A DNA stretch of 64,000 nt from Streptosporangium sandarakinum (GTDB taxonomy: Bacteria; Actinomycetota; Actinomycetes; Streptosporangiales; Streptosporangiaceae), in assembly GCF_013409935.1 (NCBI RefSeq), contig NZ_JACCCO010000004.1, positions 87,547 through 151,546 of the forward strand, in the 5' to 3' direction. The notes under the pieces were generated by a model. The model was not told the DNA's origin, searched no databases, and worked only from the letters and a program-made list of their open reading frames with translations. The translations under genes and the position numbers were made by a program. This document shows, piece after piece, positions 42,501 through 47,879 of this stretch. How positions within the stretch are numbered: position 1 is the stretch's first letter; every line of letters begins with the position of its first letter.

Positions 42501-42859
42501 AGCAGATAGAAGCCGACCGCAGACGCGAAGCCGTCGATGACCGGCTGGCGGGCGAGTCGGTGGAGCGGCGAGTGCGTCGCCAGTACGACGAATGGGTCGA
42601 GACGCAGTTCTGGCAGGCCGAGGCCGCCACCAACGGCTACATGGTGAACGCTCGGGGCCGCGCCGCCGGCGTGGACCCCAAGAGCCTGTTCAGCGGCGAC
42701 TGGAGACGCGTCAACGCCTACGCCAGTGATGAGCTGTACAACTGGTTCCGCGCGAACGGGTGGCGCAACTACACCGAGTACGTCGCGGACGTTCTCGGCC
42801 GGGATCGTGATGTTCGAGCGGCGAGGCGGTCGCGTGAGGGCCGCCGCTTCACCCGATAG
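27560..42859 (+). CDS. Giant polyvalent phage protein (MTase, SNF2 helicase, metallopeptidase)
   Basis: Open frame of 5,099 codons from TTG 27560. In order: HPRDRKGRF linker near residue 30; several small beta modules with GDRV openings (about 370-1400); a TPR-like helix pair (about 766-800); a stretch 1405-1533 that looks non-coding in this frame; DNA methylase with LEPGSGSGTFI (1683-1693) and NVPFGDY (1745-1751); SNF2-type helicase with GAGKT (2390-2394), DEAH (2551-2554) and QREGRVERQG (from 2963); a second TPR-like unit near 3480; six more GDRV-type modules to about 4330; a coiled coil (4580-4657); and a zinc peptidase HELGH (4751-4755). This architecture matches polyvalent proteins injected with phage or conjugative DNA. 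Whether it is one chain is discussed in the findings. Confidence 0.8.
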   Translation: MSEFDAWDVKARRIGLGASKFNADLHPRDRKGRFIETGAEVRIWGGGRGTVIKNVGGGRIEVRMLDKKGRPTDRVELIHRNYLTVEKRPDGSKPTSKAADNPKPLKAEAPTAGSRNFTPSTPDGRTPVKDLKGGQAVIVYGRTGQGDDQDVRQHVGMVRWVKPTDDGGWTVRLAGVDEIATPVDVEIDDRDAVARVLPTGKMAELTAAIRDGKPEATQLARALLADAVAEDDREADWQGLTPDAEWDEWAATLNDQFGADTSGEDLRRAYESTVGDKRVRQAATANNDVENFGYVFDEALQDHIAEEADLRGGLAQAFFAHDKRFHETFTRAARDRAYQEIRGGGSGGRAERPAPAAKTPAAPQTVVPGDLERDDRVTFDIPVTAANVERFAGAGAKNPPKPGATVTVRGVVEGVETDMFGGSRVHLRRDGAQWQSTGGGGRLDGDGLEWPLDEDHAVHKTGKAEAPQQTRRGGGSVQTAPQGGLFSDVGREAAGTEDMFTAHERDQEQTGGKISGRSDKPLLPNRWGEASAQAGGIVYHEDGQIGRAVRAMGDDGRLDVDGEPLANVLGLLATDAVAGRISSQELLDRVKALRDRLPEGGRARAALDRAVAAMDAPDRPAPNLPDGVPQPLRDLAADLHKVPAVRRDPDMELSQLNDIAARWADGGLSSMRLIREVRAIGNRRHESVEGKTEIDRAVARAVDGLEELRRSDPEALRPGRGRDDQDAGRRDAVPGRDEQGRQPAEVAQPEDAPAPGTAAAAAGGEERAKELHGQAKEAFDAGDYSRALELYDDAVAAWPDAPPAVKKRFAENRAVIEKRMLRNADDATLTELAKQRIGDDYRVERVTYRADQLERGDRVEFRSGRIVTEGVVLRAEKTGRGRTARVRIDYIDHNGQRGSESRVGNGNVTRLVLNESRAEANFQVTGYTFDHDGRNRINAAGAAFEAALAGDDPDAVQRALDELTAATDEGVRNVNPSSSYRRDADNERRRINGAAAAAHERWQQEHNSSHGDATPDVGGRGGEDEQRPVPGRTQDVEQEQRAAPTAPPAPRAQERVQDDAQHDSGDGSQGEGGLTFTPAKRQVPMTDASRRRIDGGAGQARDVIEVRRPGDPAHGDKPLGDVWEHKPRPTRYSPNPQRGWRWSTPDHGTEQRVYPSREAAVAALLEAVDDADRPYPTRPQHVVRQGDVIIDESGGVKRLITVDRVERRRGGGWLFHGRDRDGQDRTVERSESQPEMQVVVGDRPEVPVRDLEMLGLISGVWIVPDGQTKPAQVMGVVMTPQEVTARIRHLDGREEDLTLPMGRTVRQGFPSDVADVWQEQQAERLAAAANAPGDRVAAGDLMPGDVVDTGDGPAIVARILLPRGDSLLVDALGADGTRHALSFSVSSQVTRRRVPGAEPRKRDTTPQIDTNRDDHATLRSTIGAPKTGPAPDEERGNDEPVRRDRDEALEDVQATGVRGTGRPGDVLPEAGRAGERADRGPGRGPGREAAGRRDVPGEDRAAGGREAAGPRESDGRRGVPDARTRPGGRGASGGVADAGGRFRPASQADLAPSGEKAKARANIAAVRTLRTLQAENRPAPDEEKKVLARWSGWGSLPVVFESKPTRAQFRDDSGQVDEQAFARRLKRWESFASERDELRSMLSDREWNEAKRNTLNAHYTDASLVGAIWDAVQKLGFNGGNVLEPGSGSGTFIGMAPERAHMTGVELESTTAAISQALYPDAEIRNESFADTRIPDDSFDAVVGNVPFGDYPLHDRTHNKGQHSIHNHFIIKSLALAKPGGLVAVVTSRYTMDSEDSRARREMAKMGDLVGAVRLPEGAHRAAAGTDVVTDVLVFRKRAEGEEPGDMGWVDAPLTEVNGSQHPINQYFINHPKQVLGEMTTGRGQFTDHDLTVKGDRDAGPALAAALDRVVASAEETGQTYTPSEDGLGDRIVIAAGRQRHDGALAIHPDGSFTQVLNGRAYPLEVHPDHRDQLAALVGLRDAARTLLEEEASTSDDTPYLAELRAELNRRYREYTGRWGAVSKRANKRFTPAEAKAAADAEGRKAGDDDMLPTAVGHAWDDPAMAIVFALDDYDPDTKRTRQAEILHKRVTAARSTVTRVDDPADALAIVMDRTGGLVDLAQIADLLGVDEDEARRQLGDRVYEVPATDRDLPSAGVLTSTRLVSAAEYLSGNVRKKLAAARTAAEEDPRFARNVAALEAVVPRDLTSGEIDAKMGASWIPASIIEQFLNEIVTPGHTVVHPGGSTWVVEGPGKESDAASVEWGTEQRPAAAIAEALLKQQTIRVTSTVKLAGGGKKSYPDPEATIAAQQKAQEMADRFSEWIWEDEARAERLTREYNDRFNSYVLRSYDGVKPALPGLADGWTPRDHQNSAVTRILNEPAVLLAHEVGAGKTAEMVMGAMELRRTGMAKKPAIVVPNHMLEQFTREFLECYPNAKILAAGTKDLEKDKRRRFVARAATGDWDCVILTQKAFEKIDMTAESQKAYMEEELAQLRAQMERAKEAGEDSRAFKQLEKQLMRAEERLKAKLDARRDEGNIYWEHTGIDYLMVDEAHMFKNLRTPSRIEGANIAGSTRASDLHMKLHYLRSKSESGRVVTLATGTPIANSVTEAYTMMRYLRPDLLEEAGIEDFDTWAATFGNVVTDVEMNPDGNGFRMKARFSKFQNVPELLRMYRVSADVKTAADLHLPTPPVRKDANGKRGETKVIPADDAQLEYIQELGVRAEAVRAKRPWEWVNDPVRGIKGMPRAQYEEIYGEIPDPPEDPADRDPNAPRVIEDNMLKISGDGKRAALDMRLIDPNAGGEGRKIGAAADQIAEIYAETKDRVYPASKDDPTPHPTPGALQIVFMDQGTPKAKSSKKKAAAAAPDEDAPAIVGDGDQSDWAAYDEMKAQLVARGIPENMIRYIHEASTDAQKAKLFDDARNGKIAVLLGSTEKMGTGTNVQARAVALHHMDVPWRPADLAQREGRVERQGNLNRGINAEGVYDHDLFRSKDPNAPFGEVRVLRYVTEGTFDGYSWQTIERKARFIAQMQKGNLDSREMEDIGDSALSAAEVKALAAGNPYLLDKAKADADAQRLERLQRAHGRTQAGLASKVERLGREIQIHRENIDEWREAIAARTDTRGDLFEMRFEGQDEPISKRTDAYAPILKAVTEMRDGPYRDGDRVQVGTLGGHPVYATRTRVRRGDSWFRGVQVGFDWPGGSQSYISSEITEGSERGMLASLERRLEGLDSLIDGAEASIRTKTEQQANAQAMIGRPFSHEAQLRDAQARAKLLDDILKTQAVLDELKDEAKKPETERSETYQTAQAELVVLKASLDVARQQVVPDPAAEPDLDITPVLDDPTPTVRTDEDGFAVPDLSDPEDTPSADAPDVPEADAGAGADGPPLPAGVKETDRDLLTALIEEEAGAYTWTGSPSRYVAELFAQQSGTADHPGDSDPEVQQWIEDYLAAHPEALTRSGAAREQLKRQRREREEHAREQAVAIRSQASGRFKAGDYEGALRLIDQAERLSPRTDNWDRIRGIIRDKQQEERGNTTPDAPDAPGAGDAPSAANAPGEADTPGTPAAAAAEEVERPTEAVEPEDLAPGDRIRLVRTSGDVRRVRTRVGGSYLTQRDGRVWEGTIPGTYRPGEPVRLDDVVEYEGDRPGRHITEPGPVRLTDTVERLGTADAATSQEEAARLRQEGEQARRTNQDEAAQQRRTILEEEGGPELLDAVTRFDDLADAVMAGDAPVQDLEDAWLRADAGLAAAKESATHWTREAQLDTMRTNLMVKLTQAGGRSGDARRRAAEWEEAKREAARHAEDGIPEDAPVETVAPGDRVDSPSGEETVTVEEVTRAGDLTFTTERDSEDRRTIRARKDGETVVKRRGGRKPAEVGPATAGEIVAGEWLVDDDGTAVKVVGVERDGDRIIFDVLGPAGPSLVEADAGEAVTRGRNLRMKRPRAPRPPRERKPRSTITALEDGTPATRVRLRSDIRKRVLGLAIEDDETASAEAREAAARLRASQPVSAEQMRALGEHLRGLAGEDLPAVQRRALERAASWVDASYARLAGYPTPPHEPHRDRVEKAYPENLTAGDVVVIPDQAGGQARAVRVVDAKPTPRLPFVQVTVEHGDGRREQRILAAGVDVYLMPDLPEDAPVEPPVQRRREHIVPGALEPGDTIHVGGTDRTITALRKTSPPLAAVEEWTATTDDGQTLTLTSRGFPSVLRVGRGELSAGQVWNNVVDDTTGRPVTPKQVKLGDRISVDEAHGGVTGTVEEIAPLTDQQGKRIGTTAVVRNYSDLLVTVAMLDGDDTLQVTRHAEGRDNEHLFQARYQAKRRQKERVRAVRQALGEAELDLYRSASAAITNELSMRRVAPPDTGDRAWLRAPDLVEKAWKRLDDQAPAMQAARALAGGDEQHAALLAEQLAPLVAQIRERAAENLVQSILEVDPLPGETHDQALKRMLEQFRTDPPLAVDYGLAYRLHVAGLVEQDDPAPEAIPSPTGEGLAERLAVYRKALPANLAELGHRQVTRTVYKPLDLSALEDAYDPETEKITATVPDVADDDGPGEHAMRHLEVIKAAGAEVDRELSARLDTPAYRDAVAAADKAQVAMQEAERVRAEAEAAALQEARTNTLSAVSTATQKAFERAEKDVAKARKAHEAAKARVGELRREAALTVLGEVRPFGGARLTYLTKSGQARKENHKPVQAMRRVEDVYPADWVAMLDDHGPVRLAIAQPNLMGGSGRAGYSNSAHTVVMPDVNVDEQFRQGVHELGHAFQHRLPGLKEAERAFLWERTSTGSVGHRERPELKQVGANFREVGYDGGFPAAYSGRVYEAGNGEIFTTGMESLMAGSNYLDDDMRAWLLGVLAMLGTGLGGPGKDPLDGVDLDELSVDELQALLGRVEWNSPAYERIMAQLRGRRLDNDPLEGVDLEALTPEDLADLLGSLDDNYSAARISEALDRFDAEEQSDRERNARIDELVASGELDYEEAWAQVHGVTVEQIEADRRREAVDDRLAGESVERRVRRQYDEWVETQFWQAEAATNGYMVNARGRAAGVDPKSLFSGDWRRVNAYASDELYNWFRANGWRNYTEYVADVLGRDRDVRAARRSREGRRFTR
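31782..31812 (+). promoter_or_regulatory. Promoter inside the giant frame
   Basis: Perfect TTGACA (31782-31787) and TACTCT (31807-31812), spacer 19 nt, within a patch of ACA, CCA, CAA, ATT and AAT codons quite unlike the flanks. A GGCGC...GCGCC stem (near 31826-31850) follows, then GGAGAGAGGGAACG and ATG 31872. Confidence 0.55.
31872..32165 (+). CDS. Small conserved element protein nested in giant frame
   Basis: 97 residues in a different frame from the giant gene, ATG behind GGAGAGAGGGAACG. Begins MNQYGATAMRHWKTYKPQAY and continues with PETFFRKLGERVSAQIADLA, LEKTARLEAARRQAREKV, ending in an acidic tail. Of the 35 codons after the start 33 end in G or C, whereas the giant frame here is A/T-ending, so this is the coding frame. 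Short proteins of this MNxYG...HW type commonly precede methylase-helicase genes of actinomycete mobile elements. Function unknown; helical and acidic. Confidence 0.75.
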   Translation: MNQYGATAMRHWKTYKPQAYAELDDPETFFRKLGERVSAQIADLAEDLAEKPPAGETFLEKTARLEAARRQAREKVMAEEVFLTPEPGREDEELPEA

Positions 42860-42871
42860 GAGAAGGGTCCG

Positions 42872-43087
42872 ATGAAACACGACCACGAGCCGGTGGCGGC
42901 GGTGCGGTTACGCGCCGCCCGCCTGCTGGGGCGGGCGATCGCCAAGGGCAACGGGCCCATCGAGCGGAACCCATGGAGGGAGCAGGGCGGGCTGTTGTCG
43001 CGGGCGTTCATCGCCGGATACCGGTCGGTGAAGCCGGCCGAGCCCGGCGGCGTGTCCTACGACGAGGAGGGGGGCCGCGGTGTTTGA
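42872..43087 (+). CDS. Small basic phage protein
   Basis: 71 residues, ATG behind AGGAGAAGGGTCCG, 12 nt after the giant gene. Basic N-terminal helix (VAAVRLRAARLLGRAIAKGN) and an acidic end. Its stop overlaps the next start by 8 nt. No family recognised. Confidence 0.6.
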   Translation: MKHDHEPVAAVRLRAARLLGRAIAKGNGPIERNPWREQGGLLSRAFIAGYRSVKPAEPGGVSYDEEGGRGV

Positions 43088-43349
43088 GGTTCACGGCTAC
43101 ATCGACGGGGTGGCGTACGCGGTTACGGTCGGCCGGGCCCGGCCGGAGGCGGCCGCGACGACGGGGGTGGTGTCCGGCTCCCCAATCGCGGTGACGCTCC
43201 TGTCGGGGCGGCAGGGCCGCACCGTGCCCGTGCCGCATCAGACGCCGATCGTGTTGGACACCAGCGATCCGGTAAGCGTCCTTACCGCTTTGCGGGTGTG
43301 GACGCAGGTGGTCCGGGAGGTGGGGGATGTCCCGGCAGAGATGACGTAA
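43080..43349 (+). CDS. Small beta-rich phage protein
   Basis: 89 residues from GTG 43080, overlapping the previous gene by 8 nt. Mostly beta strands by eye (FEVHGYIDGVAYAVTVGRAR, SPIAVTLLSGRQGRTVPV). Its last codons ATG ACG TAA form part of the GACGTWA promoter at 43341. Function unknown. Confidence 0.6.
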   Translation: MFEVHGYIDGVAYAVTVGRARPEAAATTGVVSGSPIAVTLLSGRQGRTVPVPHQTPIVLDTSDPVSVLTALRVWTQVVREVGDVPAEMT

Positions 43350-43369
43350 GCTCCGCGGCCCGCCACCTT
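43341..43369 (+). promoter_or_regulatory. GACGTWA-family promoter 4
   Basis: ATGACG (43341-43346), 17-nt spacer, CACCTT (43364-43369). ATG 43378 lies 9 nt after the -10, so the transcript would be leaderless. Confidence 0.6.
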
Positions 43370-43377
43370 GCGGCGTC

Positions 43378-43518
43378 ATGGAGTCGGGGATCTGGTGGCG
43401 GGCCGGTTTCGCGGCCGGTGTCCTGCTCGGCGCTGCGCTGCTCATGCTGCTGAGCTGGGCCCGGCCTCGGGAGTTCGTCCCGGCCGGGCCGCTGACTCCC
43501 CGAGTGGTCGGGGAGTAG
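43378..43518 (+). CDS. 46-residue single-pass membrane peptide
   Basis: ATG 43378 to TAG 43518. One strong hydrophobic helix (WWRAGFAAGVLLGAALLMLL) preceded by ESGI and followed by a basic then Pro-rich tail (SWARPREFVPAGPL). No ribosome binding site is needed if the message is leaderless from promoter 4. It is the last gene before the IS-rich insertion. Holin-like or small anchor roles are possible. Confidence 0.5.
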   Translation: MESGIWWRAGFAAGVLLGAALLMLLSWARPREFVPAGPLTPRVVGE

Positions 43519-43920
43519 AGATGGCCTTCGCGGAAGGACAAGTACCACACTTCGCCAGGGGCAGCGGCCCCAATTGTGGCTCGCCCCAGCAAGATTCCCT
43601 GCCATAGAGGCCAAGGACTAAGCCGCGAAGCTAGGGCAAGCCGGAAGGCTGGGGGCACCATTCGCCGCTGGCCTGCGGTCGTCAGCCGTACCAGGCCATC
43701 AAGATGAAAATCCTCAGGTATGTGGTTAGAGCACATATATGCATGTGGGGAGGTCACATATCAGGGAGGGAAAAATATTTGAAATGTACTTGCAATATAT
43801 CGAGATCATGCTCCACGCCTTTCTTTGCCCGGACTGTGATAAACGTCACAGATGACACCCCAGGGTCCTCAACTCGAGCCCGCGAAGCCCGGAACCATAG
43901 GATCTGCATAAGGGGAAAGC
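43519..43920. other. Left flank of the IS-rich insertion
   Basis: No supported gene. GC falls sharply from about 43700 (ATATATGCATG, AAATATTTGAAATG), marking the switch from phage to cargo DNA. The exact junction is not visible. Confidence 0.45.
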
Positions 43921-44253
43921 GTGCTGCGCTGCCGGCCGAGCCATGTGGTGACGGGCCGCTGGGCGTTCCTCGCCTTCTGCGCGTAGTTGCTGCTCGCCGT
44001 CACCGGTCCGGTCTTCCTGATCGTCGACGGCTCCTCAATCCATACCACCCGCGCGGTTGGTGACTTCGCCACACGCATGGCCGGCTGCGCCTATTCTTGC
44101 TGTCCGGCTACGCGCCGGATCCCAACCTCGGTGAGTGGGTCAACCAGAACATCAAGCCCGGATCGCCCTCGAGGCGATGACCGATGAACACGAACTCGCC
44201 GTGGCCATGCACCGCGGCATGCGCCGGCTGAAAAAGCACCCAGGCATCGGCTG
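43921..44253 (+). pseudogene. IS630-family transposase C-terminal remnant
   Basis: Pieces of a DDE transposase in two frames: VTGPVFLIVDGSSIHTTRAV (the catalytic Asp of the DG motif) and, after a frameshift, RLFLLSGYAPDPNLGEWVNQ (the L-x-x-Y-A-P-x-x-N-P-x-E block with the catalytic Glu, NP altered), then a final RRLKKHPG helix. An in-frame TAG also interrupts the start. The N-terminal half is absent. Inactive. Confidence 0.75.
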
Positions 44254-44619
44254 AGCCCTCTTCGCCGGTCCTCACCTGACCTGCATCATCCCGTGGCGCC
44301 GATAGTCCCAAAACTTATGACGGCTCGGCATCCACGGAGGGGCTTAACTTTATTCATGTCGGATGTCAAGACATGAAGCGACAATGCATAGCGTGATCAC
44401 TAAATAACTCTAGAGGGATCGACAGCGGTTTGTTGATGTCATACGCTCCCTCCAAGGAGCGAGCGAGTAGTGCTTCAGATCGGCTTTATCAGCAGCAATT
44501 CCTAAGCGCCTAACGAGGAGGGTGAGACTAAGTTAATAGAACAGAGGAATCGCTATGCTAATTCCACAGCCTACGCGCCTCCGATGAACCTGCATTCTCC
44601 CAAAGAAAGGCAGTCAGAC
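44254..44619. other. AT-rich interval with small stems
   Basis: No gene. Contains GCTCC-CTCCAA-GGAGC and CATGTC...GACATG inverted repeats and a run of possible -10 boxes before the 44620 gene. Confidence 0.4.
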
Positions 44620-44943
44620 ATGCGAAAGATGATAGCTTTGGCTTCCCTCGCCGCCGCTCTGAGCATCGGAGCCGTCCCAGCCGCTGCCTCTGCCAGCACC
44701 TCGCCCAGCGATCCCAGCGTCACCAGCGACACCAGCACGCTCGCCGGTACGGCGCCCGACTGCATCAGCCGGACCTTCGTGGGGTCCAAAATCGTGCAGG
44801 TGATCAACAGCTGCAGCACCCCCATGAGCGTCAATGTCGTCATCGACTATGGTCCGGACTCCGGCTGCTATTACCTCCCCCGCCACGATGGCTTCAACTA
44901 CAGCTGGACGATCGGAACCTACGCACGGGTCGAAACCTGCTAG
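44620..44943 (+). CDS. Secreted four-cysteine protein, tendamistat-like spacing
   Basis: 107 residues from ATG 44620, GAAAGG 9 nt upstream. Signal peptide RKMIALASLAAALSIGAVPA, cleavage near ASA at residues 24-26. The mature part has four Cys with spacing C-17-C-18-C-24-C: DCISRTFVG, INSCSTPMSVNVVIDYGPDS, GCYYLP, VETC. Order and spacing are close to the actinomycete alpha-amylase inhibitor (tendamistat) family and similar small secreted beta-sandwich proteins. The inhibitory Trp-Arg-Tyr triplet is not present, so a different function is likely. Confidence 0.6.
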   Translation: MRKMIALASLAAALSIGAVPAAASASTSPSDPSVTSDTSTLAGTAPDCISRTFVGSKIVQVINSCSTPMSVNVVIDYGPDSGCYYLPRHDGFNYSWTIGTYARVETC

Positions 44944-45436
44944 GGAGGTTCTGACCATTCGAGCTGGGGGAACCGTAGCATCAAAGATGCGTTGACGGCG
45001 CCTGCGAGATAACGGTTGGCAAGCTTGTCGAAACACCGCTCGACCAGGTAGAACCCCTTATAGATGGTCGCACCGGAGGTGGGAGGGCAACCCTCGCGGG
45101 TGGCCCTCCCACTTGCGGTTGACCGTCAGATCAATGCGCTCGAGAATGACCAGGGAATACCAGGCCGACGCAGGCATAGGCAGATCTTTTTAAGTATGAT
45201 GCAGCCGCTTCACCGACATCGTTAGACTAAGCGGCTTCGCGGGCACCACTGAGGCTTTTCCAACCTGATCGGGCTGATCAGCAGGAGAGAACCGGGACGG
45301 GTTGGCATGAGAAGAGGCTCTTGGCAGCTCGTACGCCCGGGTCTGACCCCATGAAGACCAGTAGGCTCCTGGTTGCCGTATGCGCCGGTTGAGCGGTCTT
45401 TTGACGGCTCGGATCATGTGTGGAGGGATCTCGGTG
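44944..45436. other. Interval with terminator and IS5-end remnant
   Basis: No supported gene. Contains the terminator at 45079-45112 and, near 45262-45340, a degenerate match to the upstream end of the IS5-type element at 46905-46990 (both have AACCTGA, a CTGRTCAGCA stretch, CCGGG, GGTTG and GAGAGGAGGCTC-like runs). Confidence 0.45.
45079..45112 (+). terminator. Hairpin terminator
   Basis: GTGGGAGGGC (45079-45088) pairs perfectly with GCCCTCCCAC (45103-45112) across a 14-nt loop, after the secreted protein gene. Confidence 0.6.
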
Positions 45437-46246
45437 ATGATGATCAGCCAGCTCCTGATCGCCGGACTGTTGTTACCGAACCTGTCCGTACAGGCACAGC
45501 CACCTCTCCTCCACGTGATGACGTGGAACGTCTGTGCGGGCACCAACGCCGGGTGCGCGCTCTTCCGCCGCTCGAACGCCGAGCTGGCCTGGCACGTGGC
45601 AGTGCTGGCGACCGAGGCGGACGTGGTCTTCCTTCAGGAGTTCTGCACGGGTGCCGACGCCGACCTGGAACACGAGCTCGAACGCCGTACCGGCCGGAAT
45701 TGGAGCGTCCGGTCGGCGGGGCTGATGTATTCGGACGGTTCTCCGTACCAGTGCCTGCCCGACAGAAACGGCAGGCCACGCGGGGTGCTGAGCGTCACCC
45801 TGGCCGTGGCCGGAACGGACACCGGCCTCGTCGTGCACGCGCTGACCTCGCCGCCGTGGGGAGCCCGCAGGTACGCCGTCTGCACGGCCGACCGGACGTT
45901 CTGCACCGCGCACTTCTCGTCGGGATCGAGCTACGACGACAGGCAGAAGGGCAGGCCCTACCGGCACATCCAGTTGCGCGAGCTGTTCAAGCTCGGCCGG
46001 GGTGTGATCGGTGGCGACCTCAACCTGGTGCCGCGCGACGCCGCCGCGGCCTACAAGGGCCGCGACGAATGCGACCCGCGCCGGCGCTGGACCTACGTGA
46101 CCCGCAAGCGGAAGATTGATTACGTGTTCGCCGGCGAGGGCCGCGTACGGAAATGCTTCGTCGATTACGCCCGGAGCACGTGGTCTGATCACGTCCCGCT
46201 GCACGCCTGGGTGAGAGCAGGCTCAACGCCGCCTGCACCACGTTGA
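45437..46246 (+). CDS. Secreted endonuclease/exonuclease/phosphatase-family protein
   Basis: 269 residues from ATG 45437, chosen for GGAGGGATCTCGGTG upstream; in-frame starts exist up to 45380. The first 24 residues (MMISQLLIAGLLLPNLSVQA) are a signal peptide. The EEP fold motifs are in order: MTWNVCAG (Asn), VVFLQEFC (metal-binding Glu), GVIGGDLNLVP (Asp/Asn pair) and STWSDHVPL (Ser-Asp-His). Members cleave phosphodiesters in DNA, lipids or inositol phosphates with Mg. A secreted nuclease or sphingomyelinase-like hydrolase is likely. It is in the cargo insertion, not a phage gene. Confidence 0.8.
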   Translation: MMISQLLIAGLLLPNLSVQAQPPLLHVMTWNVCAGTNAGCALFRRSNAELAWHVAVLATEADVVFLQEFCTGADADLEHELERRTGRNWSVRSAGLMYSDGSPYQCLPDRNGRPRGVLSVTLAVAGTDTGLVVHALTSPPWGARRYAVCTADRTFCTAHFSSGSSYDDRQKGRPYRHIQLRELFKLGRGVIGGDLNLVPRDAAAAYKGRDECDPRRRWTYVTRKRKIDYVFAGEGRVRKCFVDYARSTWSDHVPLHAWVRAGSTPPAPR

Positions 46247-46455
46247 TCTGGCCCAGCACCAGGTTGTTCATCATGCCCTACCAGCGAAACGCGGATTTGC
46301 GCATCCAACTTACCGGCCAGGGACGAATTGGGATGCGCCCTCACTGAGCCTTTTTCATCCTGAAATTGCAGCTCATAGCCGGTGAGCCCAGCGATCATCA
46401 GGGCCCTGGCCACGTCGACCGCAAGCAGTTCAGCGCCTCTTGCGATGCTGGAGTC

Positions 46456-46851
46456 ATGACCGATCTCGAGTCTGTGGATCTGGAGTTGCTCGCTGGGTTC
46501 GCCGCGAAGATTGATCCGTTCATGCAGGGTGTCCTCGTCAGTGGGGATGTGGAGCAGATACGCGGCTTCGTCCTCGAAGCAGCGTGGAACTGTACGGAGC
46601 GGCCGTACTTCGAGCACCTGTGGGGGGTAGGCGGGCTCTACCGCGTCTGGATGGGAATCGACGACATCTTCGACGGATGGCCCGTCGACCACGGGGCCGA
46701 TGCCGATGCCCTGGCCATGCGCGAGTTCAGACTCGCGGCCCAGGAGTGGCTGGACATGCCGCGGACGGAGACTGGGTTCCGGCACTACGTGCATCGGTGG
46801 GAGAGACGGGTAGCGGAAGACACCTGGCCCGCACCCGGAGGAGCCAACTGA
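46456..46851 (+). CDS. Hypothetical protein
   Basis: 131 residues from ATG 46456. Acidic helical protein (VDLELLAGFAAKIDPFMQGV, RLAAQEWLDMPRTETGFRHY) rich in Trp and Asp in the middle (LYRVWMGIDDIFDGWP). The ribosome binding site is poor (GGAG only 2 nt from ATG), so the start is uncertain. Lies between matching inverted repeats with a transposase and could be a passenger gene. Function unknown. Confidence 0.5.
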   Translation: MTDLESVDLELLAGFAAKIDPFMQGVLVSGDVEQIRGFVLEAAWNCTERPYFEHLWGVGGLYRVWMGIDDIFDGWPVDHGADADALAMREFRLAAQEWLDMPRTETGFRHYVHRWERRVAEDTWPAPGGAN

Positions 46852-46999
46852 CGGCGGCGGCCGGCCTCGCCCGGCGATCGCGACGACTCCCGCCAACCTT
46901 GAGATCCTCACAACCTGACGGCGCTGGTCAGCACAGATGCAGAAGGCCGGGTTGAGGTGAGAGGAGGCTCCCGGTAAGACAGCAGTCGACCAAGATCCG

Positions 47000-47804
47000 A
47001 TGCCCCGACCAGGAGCCTCGTTGCTGTCTTACCCTGCCGCGATTCCGCTGTCCAACCGCACCCTTACCCGTCTGGCCAAGCTGATCCGCGCCCACCGCGC
47101 CCACCGTCGGTCCCAATGGCGCCGCCTCAGCCCCGGACAGCAGGCTCTTCTGGTCCTGGCCCACCTGCGCGGGCGGCGACACCTACGCCCGTCTGGCCGT
47201 CGGCTTCGCCATCGGCACCGCCACCGCCTGGCGTTATGTGCGTGAGGCGGTCGACCTGGTCGCTGCCTTGGCCGACGATGTGCACACCGCCGCGTTGAAG
47301 GCCTCCCGTCTGGTCTATGTCGTCCTCGACGGCACGCTCATCCCGATCGACCGTCTGGCCGACGATGCGCCGTACTACTCCGGCAAGCATCATCGGCACG
47401 GGGTGAACGTCCAGTTCCTCGCTGATCCGGTTGGCCGGCTGGTGTGGGCCTCGCCCGCACTGCCCGGTGCGGTGCATGACCTGAACGCGGCTCGGCGGAC
47501 CGGCTTGATCGACGCCCTCACTGATGCCGGTATCCGGGTCTTCGCCGATCGGGGGTATCAGGGTGCGGGCGGGGTGATCCGTACCCTGTTCAAGCGCCAT
47601 CGGTACCGGCCGCGCCTATCGCGCCATCAGAAGGCGGTCAACCGCTCCCACGCCTGCATCCGGGCGATCGGGGAACGCGCCGCCGCGACTCTCAAGGCGT
47701 GGAAGGTGCTGGACCGGCTCCGCTGCTGCCCGCGCCGCGCCACTGCGATCGTCCAGGCCATCGTCGTGCTGCAGACCTTCGAAGCTGACCGCTATTCGAG
47801 ATGA
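47000..47804 (+). pseudogene. IS5-family transposase, frameshifted
   Basis: First part reads SNRTLTRLAKLIRAHRAHRR and LSPGQQALLVLAHLR (helix-turn-helix region). Near 47165 the frame shifts by one base, after which GDTYARLAVGFAIGTATAWR, YVVLDGTLIPIDRL (first catalytic Asp), ALPGAVHDLNAAR (second Asp region) and ADRGYQGAG continue to the C-terminus. Programmed frameshifting is possible in IS5 relatives, but no slippery heptamer is seen, so inactivation is as likely. Confidence 0.75.
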
Positions 47805-47879
47805 AAAAGGCTCACGGTCTAAAGCGGCGGCTAGAGTCGAGAGCCTCCGCCGAACGCAGATCGCCTTAGAAGCTCAAAG

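Larger units (their letters stand above)
46345..47814 (+). mobile_element. Possible IS unit bounded by 15-bp inverted repeats
   Basis: TGAGCCTTTTTCATC (46345-46359) is the exact reverse complement of GATGAAAAAGGCTCA (47800-47814). The 1.47-kb interval holds an unknown gene (46456) and an IS5-type transposase frame. No convincing target duplication flanks it. The transposase side alone (about 46905-47814) may be the true IS, with the left repeat coming from another copy. Confidence 0.4.

Noticed and set aside
46213..46345. Minus-strand piece reading NNLVLGQINVVQAALSLL, like a GT87 glycosyltransferase
   Set aside because: Too short, has a stop just upstream and no second motif; could be a coincidence.
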